A stretch of DNA of 64,000 nucleotides from Odiellus spinosus. Taxonomy: Eukaryota > Arthropoda > Arachnida > Opiliones > Phalangiidae. The notes under the pieces are model-generated. The model searched no databases. It was given only the letters and a program-made list of their open reading frames with translations, and was not told the DNA's origin. How positions within the stretch are numbered: position 1 is the stretch's first letter; every line of letters begins with the position of its first letter. This document shows, in pieces, positions 24,726-37,972 of the stretch. A program made the position numbers and the translations under genes. The DNA lies in contig OY987227.1 in NCBI GenBank assembly GCA_963920705.1, positions 24,019,434 through 24,083,433 of the forward strand. Reading direction: 5' to 3'.

Positions 24726-25791
24726 GAATCAGGTCTCGTGTCTACTTTAATTATTGCATAATTTTGTGATCCTGCCGGAATCAAAGCTATCGAACGAATG
24801 TGGTTTCGGCGTGCGGTAAGTTAGCAGACAAGTGATGAAGCCGCACGATTGGGCGGTGGTGTTGTGTTAACGAGCACGGTGCACCCCCTTATCAAATGAA
24901 CCTGATATCGATGAATTTTGACATACGCCAATCTTGATATCATTCTTACAAATGAGCGAGCGGCAACCCTCGCGAATAGGGGTTAATTTGAAATATACCC
25001 GCACGAAATTTGAATTATTTTTGTTTTGGTATATTTTAAGAATAGAAAACGGGTTTTAATTGTAAAAATATATCTGTATCATTTCTCCTGCACAATATTT
25101 TGAGCACAAACTAACAGTTTTTTTGCAAAAATTTAACATTCTATTATTTATTTCTCGTGATTTCTCGAGATTATACCGAGAGTTTCTGATTTCCCCCATA
25201 AAATAAAGCTGTGAATAATAGAAATAAGGTAATAATTCGCGGAATTACGTACACCAAATGACTCGAGAGTGACTTTCCCTTTTCACGGGTTCGATATAAG
25301 AGCAGCGCGTTGAAATGAATAATAGAAAATATATTAAAAATTAATGAAGGTTTCACTATAATATTATTACGGGACGCTATCATTGCCTTCAATCTAATTA
25401 TATATTAATCAAGAATGTGATAAATAAAATATTCAGATATTCGTTAATTAACTGGCTGGCCACCGCCACCGCTACGCATTGCTGCAAATGGAATTATTCC
25501 GCCGATAATTATACGGGAATTCAACTAAGCGTTAAAATAAACGTCGCAATTACAGTCGGTGTCTTAACTCCATCAACCAAATGACTGGGAATTTTTTTTT
25601 GCCTCTTATATCAAAGGGTAGTTTTATTGATCGGTGAACTCTGCAATCCTATATAGTTAATTGTTATATTCTAATATAGTGCTCCAATAAATTATAGATT
25701 TTATTTGACACGCATTCCCATGTAGAGCCCTCGAAGTACAGAAGTAAAAGCTATTATACAAAAACACAACGGACTAAGTACTAAGCTCAAC

Positions 25792-26083
25792 CAAGAAGGA
25801 TCAGATAAGGAGAGGAAAAGTGGGGCTGCGTTGAGTTAGAGAGAGAAGAGCCAACCTCCCACTCGGGTGGAAAGGGGGGATAGGAAATTCTCGAGGTAAA
25901 CTGTTGTCACGTGGTCGCTAGCTAGCGCGTCTCATAAAGGATTCGTTTTACCCACGTGACAACAATTTACCACGAAGCATCTCTACCCCCGTCTGTCCCC
26001 CGTTCTCCCAGAGTGGGAGTTTAGGCCGACGCAGTGGGAGCCGCGCCGTTCCCACTTTTCCTCTCCTTATCTGATCCTTCTTG
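25792..26083 (+). mobile_element. MITE family C, copy C1
   Basis: 292 bp. Inverted ends start CAAGAAGGATCAGATAAGGA and continue through AGGAAAAGTGGG. Perfect 7-bp target duplication GCTCAAC (25785-25791 and 26084-26090). The interior is unusually GC-rich, with CACGTGG and GCTAGCTAGCG blocks. Confidence 0.92.
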
Positions 26084-26090
26084 GCTCAAC

Positions 26091-27036
26091 AGAGACCGAA
26101 ATGTTCATTGAACGGTATTTCTGAACAACATCATGGGCTAAAACTAAAACGAAAATTCTCAAACTTATATAACGAGAATTAACGTTTCTGTTCGTTTCCG
26201 CTTCCGGAAATTACAATCACAATGCGTACTACAAATTGAAAATGTCTGCAATCTTTTGGATTAACCAGTTATGTGAACCTTGTGTTCCTTGTAACGTGTG
26301 ATGTTTATTACTATTCGCAGTGACGTATCGCAGGGATTTTATTAATCCATATAAAGAGGTGCTGCTTTAGATTGGTCGGTAGTGAAATTGATAAAATTTT
26401 TATCCTATTTTTGGCAAAATATAGAGACACTTCCTGAATGTTTTACTATACGCAACGAATGAATTATATTTAGATTATTATAATTTACGAAATATAGTTA
26501 AGAAAAATAGTTTATTAAATAAACTTTTAAGGAGAGCCTAATTCGAAAGAACTCGTCCGTTTTCAAAACAAACCAAAATATTGGGTAAAAACGAGAGTTT
26601 CTAACCCTTTTTGCGAGGAAAAGGTTGAATATTTTTCAGTGAAATTTGGTTTAGGTGATTTTAGACTATACTACATCCATTCCAAAGGTTTGGGCGAAAA
26701 TTATTTTGCTGTCTGTCATCCTTTAACGGAACATATTACTGAAAACGCGGGGTTGTTTACAGAAACTATATTTGCAAGAATAGATTTAACTCTAATCTAT
26801 TCTTGCTTCCAGTAATAAAATATTACTCCTATATGTAAACCAGACTAGGCATAGTTCTGATATGAATATATTAATAAATCTATTTTTATTATTAAACTTG
26901 TTTTTCAGCTAAGTTAACGAATAAAAATAAATTTGCTTTGCGCATAAACTAATTTCTAAAATAGGTTCAAATGTAAACTCGTCTTAATATCTAAACAAAG
27001 AAAACTTCATGATTGAGTTTCTGTACTTAATTATTC
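26091..27036. other. No gene seen
   Basis: AT-rich sequence between MITEs C1 and B2. A local inverted pair AGAATAGATTTAA/AATCTATTCTTGC lies near 26780. Confidence 0.5.
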
Positions 27037-27043
27037 GTTTTAC

Positions 27044-27461
27044 CAGAGGTATATAATAACCCCCTTCGGGGGGAAGTATGAAAGCCCCTATACTACCAAT
27101 GCTAAAAATCACGAACAACAAGAGGCCGCTGCTGACTATCAAGGCCATTAGCTCGCGCTGGACTTCTCAATGTCGCTAGACTAGTAAATGGTCTTTGTAT
27201 AAACAAGACGGCTCGATTTGTGTTTAGAACTTCCTGTCTCAGGAGTCAGGCTGTCTGTTAAAATGGAGTCGAAGGTTGACTTCAGCTCGCGAGTTCCGGA
27301 AGTGCGCGTAGGGAAAATTTAGTGAGGTTCAAAATGGTGTAACTATTTTTTGGGAGTAAAGCGGTGTGTCGATCCGCCGCGATTTACGCCGGGCACTCGT
27401 TGTTCGTCGATTTTGGCTACCTTTCATACTTCCCCCCGAAGGGGATTATTATATACCTCTG
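27044..27461 (-). mobile_element. MITE family B, copy B2
   Basis: 418 bp, inverted relative to B1, with perfect 7-bp target duplication GTTTTAC (27037-27043 and 27462-27468). The interior matches B1 over its whole length with few changes. Confidence 0.93.
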
Positions 27462-27468
27462 GTTTTAC

Positions 27469-28562
27469 TCTAATTTTGACCTTTTACAAAAATACTACCA
27501 ACAGCGTAACGGGCACGGGCCAATAATTATACTTTCGCAGTTTCACTATTTACAAGTAACCAAGGGTAAATATAATTAAACATAAACACCAATATAATTA
27601 AAGAATAAATTAATTTAACTAGCTGCTATTGGGTATTGTAAAGTAACATCAATTTTTACTGTTAAATGGTAAACACCAGGGAAAACATAAGCCCATGCGT
27701 AGACAGTTTTAAAAAGGTACAGAATTAAACCTATTTCAATTATAAAAGATAATAATTCTCGTGGTTTTCAAGTGAAACTTGAGTGAAAAAACATTTTCTA
27801 ACATAATTAGTTTCACCATATTTAACATTAAGGATTACCAGAGAATAAATTTTAAGTTTCGAGCAGGATTTCTCGATAAACTTGCCCGAAAAATTGGATA
27901 TATATCTATAAATTGCACTCAAAACACTAAAATACTATATATTATTGCATTATTAAATTAAATTTATTTGAAAACATTTGCGCAAAAAGGTATTTAGTTA
28001 CTTTTTGGTTACTGTTTTCGAAGTAGTTGGTTACTTTTGAATATCATCCCCTATATCAAAATGAGTGAAATCGTACCTTAACACTGGCTACGTTAACACT
28101 AGCAACTTTGAAGCCGTTTTCAAACTGTTTTGAACGTTCAAATCGACTTTTCAAGGAAATAATTCCATTTTGGACAAAGGATCTCTACAGTGGAGTCCCA
28201 AAAATTTGCTATTTTGAACTTTGCAAAAGTTTTCAATGTGCGAACACGGCTAAAGATAATTATATATTTTGATTCTGAAAAGCGATTCAGGAAGACATTT
28301 TCTATCCGTTAGTACTGAAATAAATTCCGAATTTATATCCCTTTAAAAGTCATTAGGAGATAAACAAAAGAAAATTTCAACGTAAGTTGAAAATGTTTCT
28401 AAATCTATAAATTTAATTTCAATATATTTGAGACATCAAAATAGCTCGAAACCATTCTAGCTCAAATTTCAAAGAAGAAACATTGGAGAATATTATGTCA
28501 TTATCGCTATTTTCAACTCTTACGAAATATTTCCATTAAGAGAAATCAATGAAGTCCGAATA

Positions 28563-28565
<3 letters not shown>
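27469..28565. other. No gene seen
   Basis: AT-rich single-copy sequence. Loosely mirrored AACACT words near 28080-28240 suggest another eroded foldback, too weak to delimit. Confidence 0.45.

Positions 28566-28595
<30 letters not shown>
28566..28595. repeat. Poly(A) run, 30 bp
   Basis: Thirty A in a row. It lies about 225 bp left of the tRNA-like sequence, on whose strand it reads as poly(T), so it is not an obvious SINE tail. Confidence 0.95.
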
Positions 28596-28597
<2 letters not shown>

Positions 28598-28819
28598 TTA
28601 TTGATTGCGACCCGTGTGGTTTAAGGTTATAATAACATTATGAGCTATTGCGTGAGAGCTTTACTATTAAAACTATTTCAAGAGGTCGTTTCAAAACATA
28701 GAAAAGCCTATAAGTTCTTTTTTATCAAAAGCTTCACAAGTTAAGAACTACTTGATTCTACCTTAATTCTGCTTTGTTTTTAATTATACATGCCACCCCT
28801 AGACGAAAAGATGACAATT

Positions 28820-29231
28820 GCCTAGGGGAATTTGAACCACTGCATGCCCTCTTTCATAGCCGTAATACCAGAAGCCGATGAAACCCTCCTTTGAAGTCTA
28901 TTACTCCCGTGTCTTGTCTATCCCTCTCTGTATGGGTTATTCTCAAAAGGCGCGATCCGTACGCCTCCTAACGGTAGATATTTTCGGAGCGGGAGTTCGT
29001 TGAGCGAATATCTCTAGCAGCCTTGGAGTTCGTCAAAAAAACGTCGTCGTTTGTGGAGAGAGAGAATTTCCAATTTTCCGTAGACAGGGGGGTATGAAGT
29101 AGGACCCCTCTGATCTCGTAAAATTGGGAATTTTACCCATACAGAGAAAAGCGCTATATAAAACATTTGAGTAGTAGATTTCAAAGGAGGGTTTTATCGG
29201 CTTCTGGTAATACTAACCGAGCTACCGAGGC
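28820..29231 (-). pseudogene. tRNA-like sequence (tRNA pseudogene or SINE head) split by MITE A6
   Basis: With A6 and one copy of its duplication taken out, the minus strand has 67 nt starting GCCTCGGTAGCTCGGTTAG and ending in CCTAGGC. TAGCTCGGTTAG resembles an A box and GGTTCAAATTC a B box of RNA polymerase III promoters. The first and last 7 bases pair in 6 of 7 positions. The T stem pairs badly and no clear anticodon stem forms, so it is not a working tRNA. It may be the head of a tRNA-derived SINE, with the tail running left of 28820. Confidence 0.55.
28869..29206 (-). mobile_element. MITE family A, copy A6, inside a tRNA-like sequence
   Basis: Full-length, 338 bp, with perfect 7-bp target duplication GTAATAC (28862-28868 and 29207-29213). 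The target is a tRNA-like sequence on the minus strand: the A-box-like part lies to the right and the B-box-like part to the left of the element. Confidence 0.92.
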
Positions 29232-30391
29232 AGTATATAACATAGTTATAACGTTATTAATTTGGGATACATAACAAATTTGAAGAATTATTCTATTATC
29301 TCGATTCCTTGACCTTTTTTAAACCTAGAGTAAAAATAATTTGTTCCAGCGCAAATGATATGTACAACGTATTACGTTATTTACAATTTTCAATATGATA
29401 AAATCCCACAGATTACGACATCGTGTCGCTGAGATCTAACCTACACTCACGTTCGCACCTGTACCGCACACCTTTCTTAATAATTACCTTATGTATGGCT
29501 CATAAATGGATATAATTTATTTTTATATCTGAGCCTCTGAGGTGAGGGCACTGATCTACACTTCAAAAGTCAAATAATATATTTTTCAGCATCCTTTTAA
29601 AACGAAGGCTTCGAGTGTTTTCTAGAAACGGTGTAATACGGAATGACATCACCTTAAGGAAAACTAGGAAGGAGCCCGTTTTTCTAGCCTGATTTTTAGA
29701 GGGACACGACTCGTATAATATTTGGTAGCTAATTCCGTTTTCCTTCCGGTCTCCCTCTCTCTCTCCTCTCTCTCTTGGCCATCGTGTATTCTACATCTCC
29801 GGACTGAGATCATTCATCATTGAAATTGAAGTGCACTAAAGCAAAACGTTAAGTCTTTTTTTTCCTTCGCTCCATTTTATTCGGTTCTATAATCTTGTTC
29901 GAGGAAAGTTGGTGCAGACTACTTCTTCTCTATAAGGTTTATTGTTACGTATTAACCCGCCTCAGTTTTTCCATTTACGCCAACTTATCTTGAATAGAAG
30001 TATAGAGCTACACCATCTTTTATATAAGATTTTTTTTCCCATCCGGGCACTAGTCCTAGCTGCATACAGTTTTTGGCTTTATGCCCAGATAGGGACCCTT
30101 TTTAGTTATAGTAGGTACGTGGCGTCAATCAAAAAGAAATTGGAATATTTTTTTCTTTCTCAAAACTATACACGAGTTTGTGGATGGTGTACGAACCAGT
30201 CAAACATCTATTTTGAAGTACAATTTTTCCCCCTCGATTTTTATGCCTAATTTTAGAAGATATTTAGACTTAAACGTTGACCCGGATCTTTAAAAAGGCA
30301 ATAACTTTTTTTTTCCAAGTTTATACATTTAATAAGACTTAATCATTCTTATCTACACGTAATTTGTTCGATGTATGTATTTTCCCTTTAA

Positions 30392-31056
30392 AGGGAGAAT
30401 GAAAGGCCGAAACAACTTATTTTAAATCGATAAAGAATGCTAAAATAATGAGAAAAACAATAATATAACCAGAAGCCGATGAAACCCTCCTTTGAAGTCT
30501 ACTACTCCAATGTAGCGCTCCTCTCTGTATGGGTAATATTCCCAATTTCACGAGTTGGAAGGGGTCCTACTTCATCCCCCCTGTCTACGGAAAATTGGAA
30601 ATTCTCTCTCTCCACAAACGACGACGTTTTTTGGACGAACTCCAAGGTTGCTAGAGATATTCGCTCGACGAAATCCTGCTCCGAAAATATCTACCGTTTT
30701 AGGAGGCGTACGAATCGCGCCTTTTGAGAATAACCCATACAGAGAGGGGTAGACAAGACCAGGGAGTAATAGACTTCAAAGGAGGGTTTCATCGGCTTCT
30801 GATATAACTTAAAAATACGTGTACTCGCTCGTGATTGGCTACTAGTTATTATGCGAATTTTAAAAAAATACAGGTCGTGCTCGCCGATTTCTCCGAGCTA
30901 GGCAGCCAAGGCTTAGAATCTTCAAGTTTCGTAACTTTGGAAATTGATTATAAAATAACGAAATATTTTTGGTGAATTATATTATTGTTTTTCTCATTAT
31001 TTTAGCATTCTTAATCGATTAAAAATAGGTTGTTTCAATGGCCTTTCATTCTCCCT
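30392..31056. mobile_element. TTAA foldback element E3, with nested MITE A7
   Basis: Both E ends and both flanking TTAA sites (30388-30391, 31057-31060) are present. MITE A7 sits in the left arm. Beyond A7 the sequence jumps to the E core, so E3 has also lost much of its left arm interior. Confidence 0.9.
30470..30801 (+). mobile_element. MITE family A, copy A7, nested in element E3
   Basis: Perfect 7-bp target duplication ATATAAC (30463-30469 and 30802-30808). It lies within the AATAATATAACTC segment of foldback E3, so it is younger than E3. Slightly short because GTTCCATA near the left end is lost. Confidence 0.93.
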
Positions 31057-31060
31057 TTAA

Positions 31061-32196
<1,136 letters not shown>

Positions 32197-32340
32197 AAGG
32201 GTGAATGTAACCTGACAACAAATCATTTTATATCGAATCATTATCGTTTAAATAGGCCTAATCTACTAGTGAAAAATTTACAAACCAATATTAAGCTTGA
32301 AATCAAATTTTAACTTTGTAGGAAAATAGGCTTAACAATA
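32197..32340. mobile_element. Family F fragment F3 (left half)
   Basis: Left arm only, from AAGGGTGAATGTAACC through AATAGGCCTAATCTAC to GAAAATAGGCTTAAC. It stops near the centre of symmetry. Confidence 0.75.
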
Positions 32341-32793
32341 GTCGACAAATGTAAAGAATAATACCCACACCGCCATGAATTTTAATACCTCCTGTGATAA
32401 GAAAAAAAATGCCGTACCTTTTAATTAATAGTTAGGTTAACTAATTAGGTTAACTCTGTAATATTTTACGAGATGAATAGAGTTAGCTAGTGTTGTAGTA
32501 GAAATATTCCTATTAGGCCTAGGCGTAATAATAGGTCAAGTAGGCCTAAACACTTAGATATTAAAGAATGGCGATCACTCCGGTATAAGAGATGATAATG
32601 TAAAGTTAGAGGAATAAATAAATCCTAGTTTATACTTTGTCTTTATTAATTAATAAGCGAAGCTTTAACAGCTAGGAATATATTTTGGTTTTTTGGATAT
32701 TGGCCTTTGTCAGTAATTTCCCTCCATGTATCTGAAATTTTCAATGGCCTAATGTGGAAATAATATTTGCTAGATTACTGCCATATATTTTGT

Positions 32794-33131
32794 CAGAAGC
32801 CGATGAAACCCTCCTTTGAAGTCTATTACTCCCGGGTCTTCTCTACCCCTCTCTGTATGGGTTATTCTCAAAAGGCGCGATTCGTACGCCTCCTAACGGT
32901 AGATGTTTTCGGAGCGGGAGCTCGTCGAGCGAATATCTCTAGCAGCCTTGGAGTTCGTCCAAAAAACTTCGTCGTTTGTGGAGAGAGAGAATTTCCAATT
33001 TTCCGTAGACAGGGGGGGATGAAGTAGGACCCCTTCTAACTCGTAAAATTGGGAATTTTACCCATACAGAGAGGAGCGCTATATGGAACATTGGAGTAGT
33101 AGACTTCAAAGGAGGGTTTCATCGGCTTCTG
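32794..33131 (-). mobile_element. MITE family A, copy A8
   Basis: Full-length, 338 bp, with perfect 7-bp target duplication ATTTTGT (32787-32793 and 33132-33138). Confidence 0.93.
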
Positions 33132-33999
33132 ATTTTGTTAATAAGTATAAGCGCTGAATCGCCTCTTATAGGTTTTCATCTCATTATCGAATCAGCAATA
33201 CCCCTTTTTTGCTTCGTAATCCGGCGTACTACGCGGCGTACCATTAAGTACAATTCCCAACCTGTCTAATTACACCGTGTCCATTTACGTAAAATAATAA
33301 GACTAAGAAGAATTTCGCTAGAAGATAAAAACATTGTTGAGCGACGCATTCCAAGTTTTGCCCCTCTTTTGCCCAGCCTCCAACCTCTTTGTATATAGTC
33401 TACGAATCTCTCTATATGTACATTAGGCTCTAATTTGGTGTAGAGTCGCGTCAAATGGGCCTCCTCCGAATGCTTTAAAGCTTTCAGTTTAATCCGATTA
33501 AATTTCAGCGTACACATCAGACACGAACTTGTAAACCCAAAATTCTCTCGAGATATTATCTGATGATTTGTTTTGGAGTTTATATATACGCTTCAAAAAC
33601 AGGATAATGCGTGACGTGATACGAAACCCACTCTCTCGTTTGTACATAAAGCCAACTTTAAATATACAAGTTTCAAAAAATAAATTAGATTGTTGGTTTA
33701 GTAAAATAAAACGGAATTAAAGTGATGTTGTAATAAATTATAATAATTGTTATTTGAGTACAATTTTCAGAAAGAGCGGGAAAAATAATTAAACATATAT
33801 TTAAATTCTTGCCCACCAAAAACGAAAAACATCGCCTACTTTAGTTCAAATCTCAACCGCTAGAGAATGTTATTTGAAAGTTCACGTCTCGATCGTCCCC
33901 GAGTTTTTAAGATTTTTCTCTTTATAATCTAACGTCACAACTACCAGAACCACAAGCCAATCATATTAGGGCATATATATAATGGGTGTTATAATAAAA

Positions 34000-34135
34000 T
34001 ATTATCACGAGTTGATACGTCATCCCTATACTCCTTTTACAATTATATAAGCCAACATTCTCTCGCGTTTCGGCACGTGATACGGTTACTTTCGCGCGGT
34101 TTCCTTCGTGAAGGTACTTATCCAGACAATCTTTG
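34000..34135 (+). repeat. Dispersed repeat R, copy R2
   Basis: GGCACGTGATACGGTTACTT, TCGCGCGGTTT and GTGAAGGTACTTATCC. Parallels R4 (GGCACATATGGTTACTTTCA). Confidence 0.42.
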
Positions 34136-34389
34136 CTTTCATTACAAATTACTTATCGTTAACCAAGGTTTTTTTATCATTCTACGTCATCTATAGCGGA
34201 TTAATATATTTTTGTCATTTCATTTTTGGATTTCCTTAAAAACGCGTCAATCCGAAGGTTTGAAATTTTTAATTAGCATGAATAAAAAATCAAAATTACA
34301 ATTCATAGGCCTTCGGGAAAATATGGTTGACAGTGTGTCAACATTTTTGAAAAAGCCCTATACACGTACGTCTCAAAACAGAGGTAAAA

Positions 34390-34800
34390 AAAATTGAATA
34401 TGGCGTTTTAAGAAGATAATAAAACTAAAAATAAAATCAGAAGCCGATGAAACCCTCCTTTGAAGTCTACTACTCTAATGTTCCATATAGCGCGCCTCTC
34501 TGTATGGGTAAAATTCACAATTTTACGAGATCGGAGGGGTCCTACTTCATACCCCTGTCTACGGAAAATTGGAAATTCTCTCTCTCCACAAACGACGACG
34601 TTTTTTTGACGAACTCCAAGGCTGCTAGAGATATTCGCTCGACGAACTCCCGCCCCGAAAATATCTACCGTTAGGAGGCGTACGAATCGCGCTTTTTGAA
34701 ACTAACCCATACAGAGAGGGGTACACAAGACCCAGGAGTAATAGACTTCAAAGGAGGGTTTCATCGGCTTCTGATAAAATTCATAGGCATTCGAAAAAAC
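34390..34800 (+). repeat. Dispersed repeat O, copy O3, split by A9
   Basis: GAATATGGCGTTTTAAGA...ATAATAAAACTAAAAATAAA lies left of A9 and TTCATAGGCATTCG right of it. Closing over A9 restores a sequence like O2. Confidence 0.6.
34438..34773 (+). mobile_element. MITE family A, copy A9
   Basis: Full-length, 336 bp, with perfect 7-bp target duplication ATAAAAT (34431-34437 and 34774-34780). It splits a dispersed repeat (O3) whose intact relatives lie near 5.45 and 23.35 kb. Confidence 0.93.
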
Positions 34801-35748
34801 GGGACCTATTAAATTAAATTTCATTGGAAATAGGTGATAGGTTCACTTTAAACCATATTATCTGCCTTACATTTAAATATAAAATATTTTATAGGTCTCG
34901 GTGGATCAAAAACCTTATTTTATAACGAGTTTTTTTTCCTTCTAGCTTTTTAAATAAAATGCACCGTTTCTCTACACATTCATTTCACGGTTCAATTATA
35001 AGATTTCCAAATACTAGGCCTAACTGACTTAAAGAGAATAGTATAAAAGGCAGGAAGAATGATACATAACACTCTTTTTTATTCCATTCATGATGCCTTT
35101 CACGCCTTACATTCTATTGCTTTTAGGTCACTGTACTTAGGCGGAATATATCATCAAAGAAACGAATAAGACGAAGAAAAAAAACACGCATAAACCGAAG
35201 AAAAAACGCGTATAAACCGGAGCAAAAAAAAACAAAAATAAGTTTTTTAAAAAAAATCGAGTGGGGTTAAAGCAAAGGCAAGCAAACCCGGGGCTTCGCA
35301 TCAACATGCAAATTGAAAACTATTGGAAGCAGCTGCTACCCGAGTTCTCTTTATCCTTCTCTATATACAGCTAGAACCTTTTCAAGCTATAAGAGTATAT
35401 AGAAATAAGAGGAAAGCCAGAGCATATTTACCGGCGCTTACCAGCAACATTTGGAATCATAATGAAGCCAACGCGAAGATTATTTTACATATTTCCTCAG
35501 AGAAACCGAGTTCCAATCGGATCTCGCTTTCTCCAATCTAATCCTATAGTTCCCCCGTCCTTTTCGCGAATCATCTATGTTTTTCTAGATCTTTCATATG
35601 TATATTAAATCTTGGGAATAAAAAAAAAGGCAGAAGGAATCGAAAAAAATCGCGTATACGTCAGCTAAAAAAAAGGCTTACGAAATATAAAGGTGATGAA
35701 GGCATTTTCGTTTCAACTATATATATAAATATACAATCTTGTTCAATT

Positions 35749-35842
35749 GTAGTTGGCATAAAGGGGAAAATTGAGGCGTATTTATACGCAATTCTAAACC
35801 TCATAGAGAGAAAATAGTCCCGGGAAAATTCCCTTTGAATAT
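35749..35842 (+). repeat. Dispersed repeat Q, copy Q3
   Basis: AGTTGGCATAAAGGGGAAAA, TGAGGCGTATTTATACGCAA, AACCTCATAGAGAGAAAATA. Confidence 0.5.
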
Positions 35843-36033
35843 ATAAAATAAAAGTTTTATAACAGAGAAAGAAAAAAATAAAAGAAAATGGAATGAAAAA
35901 AAAAAAGTTTTATAAAAAGTGTGGGGTTCCAAGCAGGCTTTGATGCCGAATTATATATCTTGCCAATTCAACCTTATACTTGGACACACGCGTATCTATA
36001 ACAGGTATACGTATACTTTCCATTTACGGTATC

Positions 36034-36137
36034 TTGGAGTAAAGATAGGAAAGTTCTCTTAATAGTCAAAACTGAGGTGTATTGTTACACAATGATAAAT
36101 ATCATAGGGAAAAATAGTCTCTGAATAACTCTCCTTA
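36034..36137 (+). repeat. Dispersed repeat Q, copy Q4
   Basis: TTGGAGTAAAGATAGGAAAG, ACTGAGGTGTATTGTTACAC, ATCATAGGGAAAAATAGTCT and AACTCTCCTT. Inverted relatives lie near 29935-30010 and 44355-44440 (GCCTCAGT/CCACCTCAGT with CAACTTAT). Confidence 0.5.
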
Positions 36138-36358
36138 GTGTATAATACGGGTAGGATATCCTCGGACCTCTAGGAATATAACTGGTCAGTATTATACGCC
36201 AAAAGGCCCACTTTCCCCGCATTCTACGTTTTTCAGCTTCGTCTTCTCTACGTCAAAACCTTTTTGAGATTTATGTTTTCGTTCTATCGTAATTGCAATT
36301 TAAGAGTTTCGGATTTAAAAAACGGTATAATTATAGTCGTTTTTTCATTAGTTAATAC

Positions 36359-36695
36359 CAGAAGCCGATGAAACCCTCCTTTGAAGTCTATTACTCCCGG
36401 GTCTTGTCTACCCCTCTCTGTATGGGTTATTCTCAAAAGGCGCGATTCGTACGCCTCCTAACGGTAGATGTTTTCGGAGCGCGAGCTCGTCGAGCGAACA
36501 TCTCTAGCAGCCTTGGAGTTCGTCCAAAAAACGTCGTCGTTTGTGGAGAGAGAGAATTTCCAATTTTCCGTAGACAGGGGGGATGAAGTAGGACCCCTTC
36601 TAACTCGTAAAATTGGGGTTTTTACCTATACAGAGAGGAACGCTATATGGAACATTGGAGTAGTAGACTTCAAAGGAGGGTTTCATCGGCTTCTG
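36359..36695 (-). mobile_element. MITE family A, copy A10
   Basis: Full-length, 337 bp, with perfect 7-bp target duplication TTAATAC (36352-36358 and 36696-36702). Very similar to A8, so probably a recent copy. Confidence 0.93.
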
Positions 36696-36993
36696 TTAAT
36701 ACGAGTTAAGTGTTTGTTCCCGGTAATGTTTGGTTCTTGCTAATGCATCTTCTAATGAAGAGTTTGCGGTATAATTACGTTATTGGTCTCGGGCTTTCAT
36801 TAATTATTAAACGTCGACTAGGTTTATAGATGTTTCTAATATTTTTCTCTTACGTTCCGTTCACACAAAACATTTCAAATCATTTTCCTTCTGAATTTTC
36901 AAATCATTATCCAAACCTTATTACATTTTTGGACAAAATAAATCTCTAACATTTAATAATAGTCGCGTTAACACCAAAATCATTAAATAGTTT

Positions 36994-37309
36994 CAAGAAT
37001 CCATTCAGGTTCCATAAGAATATGGGAGCATAGCTTTAGCCTCTGGTACCATCCTCCCAAACTTTGTAACAAAAGTTCATCTGCTATTTTGGTAACATTT
37101 GTACGCTTAGATCTTTTTTCGGTCGGCTCCATTTTTATTACCCAAAATATTATGTCAAGATCGTTAGTGGCGCGGGTTAATAATAGATGTCAGGAGCGAT
37201 TTATTTGAAAAATCGATTCGAAGCAGACGAACTTTTGCTACAAAGTTTGGGAGGATGGTTATTGAATCGCGGCCCTCCAATATTCTTATGGAACCTGAAT
37301 GGATTCTTG
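36994..37309 (-). mobile_element. MITE family D, copy D2
   Basis: 316 bp, inverted relative to D1, with perfect 7-bp target duplication ATAGTTT (36987-36993 and 37310-37316). The same internal frame as D1 is open here on the minus strand. Confidence 0.92.
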
Positions 37310-37448
37310 ATAGTTTTGGATTAAATAATTTTTTGGGACTAAATATGACTTTTTAGCTGAACAATGAGGTGTAAATCAATTTCAAAGAATGTGTGACCTT
37401 TCCAAAAACGCGTCAAAAAAGTTTTAAATTAGTCTGAGTGCTGCTTAA

Positions 37449-37745
37449 AGTGAGAACGCCACCCAAAAACAAGTGTTTTTTTTTATCTTGTTGTAAAAAA
37501 ATTTAAAAACAAATATTAAACTAGAAATAAATTTAAAACTTACCCGGAAAATAGGCTTAGCAGGATTCATGGAGATCACATAAACTCCACATAAAAGTAC
37601 TAGCGACCAATGGCATTGATCAATGGCTCTTACATGGGGAATGCAGGATCACCATGTGACCTCCATGAATCCAGCTAAGCCTATTTTGATGGTAAGTTTT
37701 TAAATTTATTTCTAGTTTAATATTTTTTTTACTGTTGGATTAGGC
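37449..37745. mobile_element. Family F element F4, right tip lost
   Basis: Starts AGTGAGAACGCCACC beside TTAA (37445-37448). The core with TAGCGACCAATGG and the right arm GCTAAGCCTATTTT are present. Similarity ends at the TGGATTAGGC motif, before the outer tip. Diverged, so old. Confidence 0.78.
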
Positions 37746-37955
37746 TAGGTAGGTTTTTCTACGCGCTGTCTATGACTTTTTTGTAGGAAAAATATTTAAT
37801 TTTGCTCTGTATTCAAGGGGGTATAACACTTAACTTAAACCCTCCTTTTATTCAATTAAACACGGCCTTATGATTTAGTTTTGGTTCTTTGAAATAACTT
37901 GAATTGAGTAAAAGTGTAGAGATATGAAAAACTAACCCATCTTGTTACTTTCTCA

Positions 37956-37972
37956 CCCCCCCCCCCCCCCCC
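37956..37972. repeat. Poly(C) run
   Basis: 17 C in a row. Confidence 0.95.

Noticed and set aside
28820-29231. A functional tRNA gene
   Set aside because: It is interrupted by a 338-bp MITE; even with that removed the T stem does not pair and no anticodon stem is clear.
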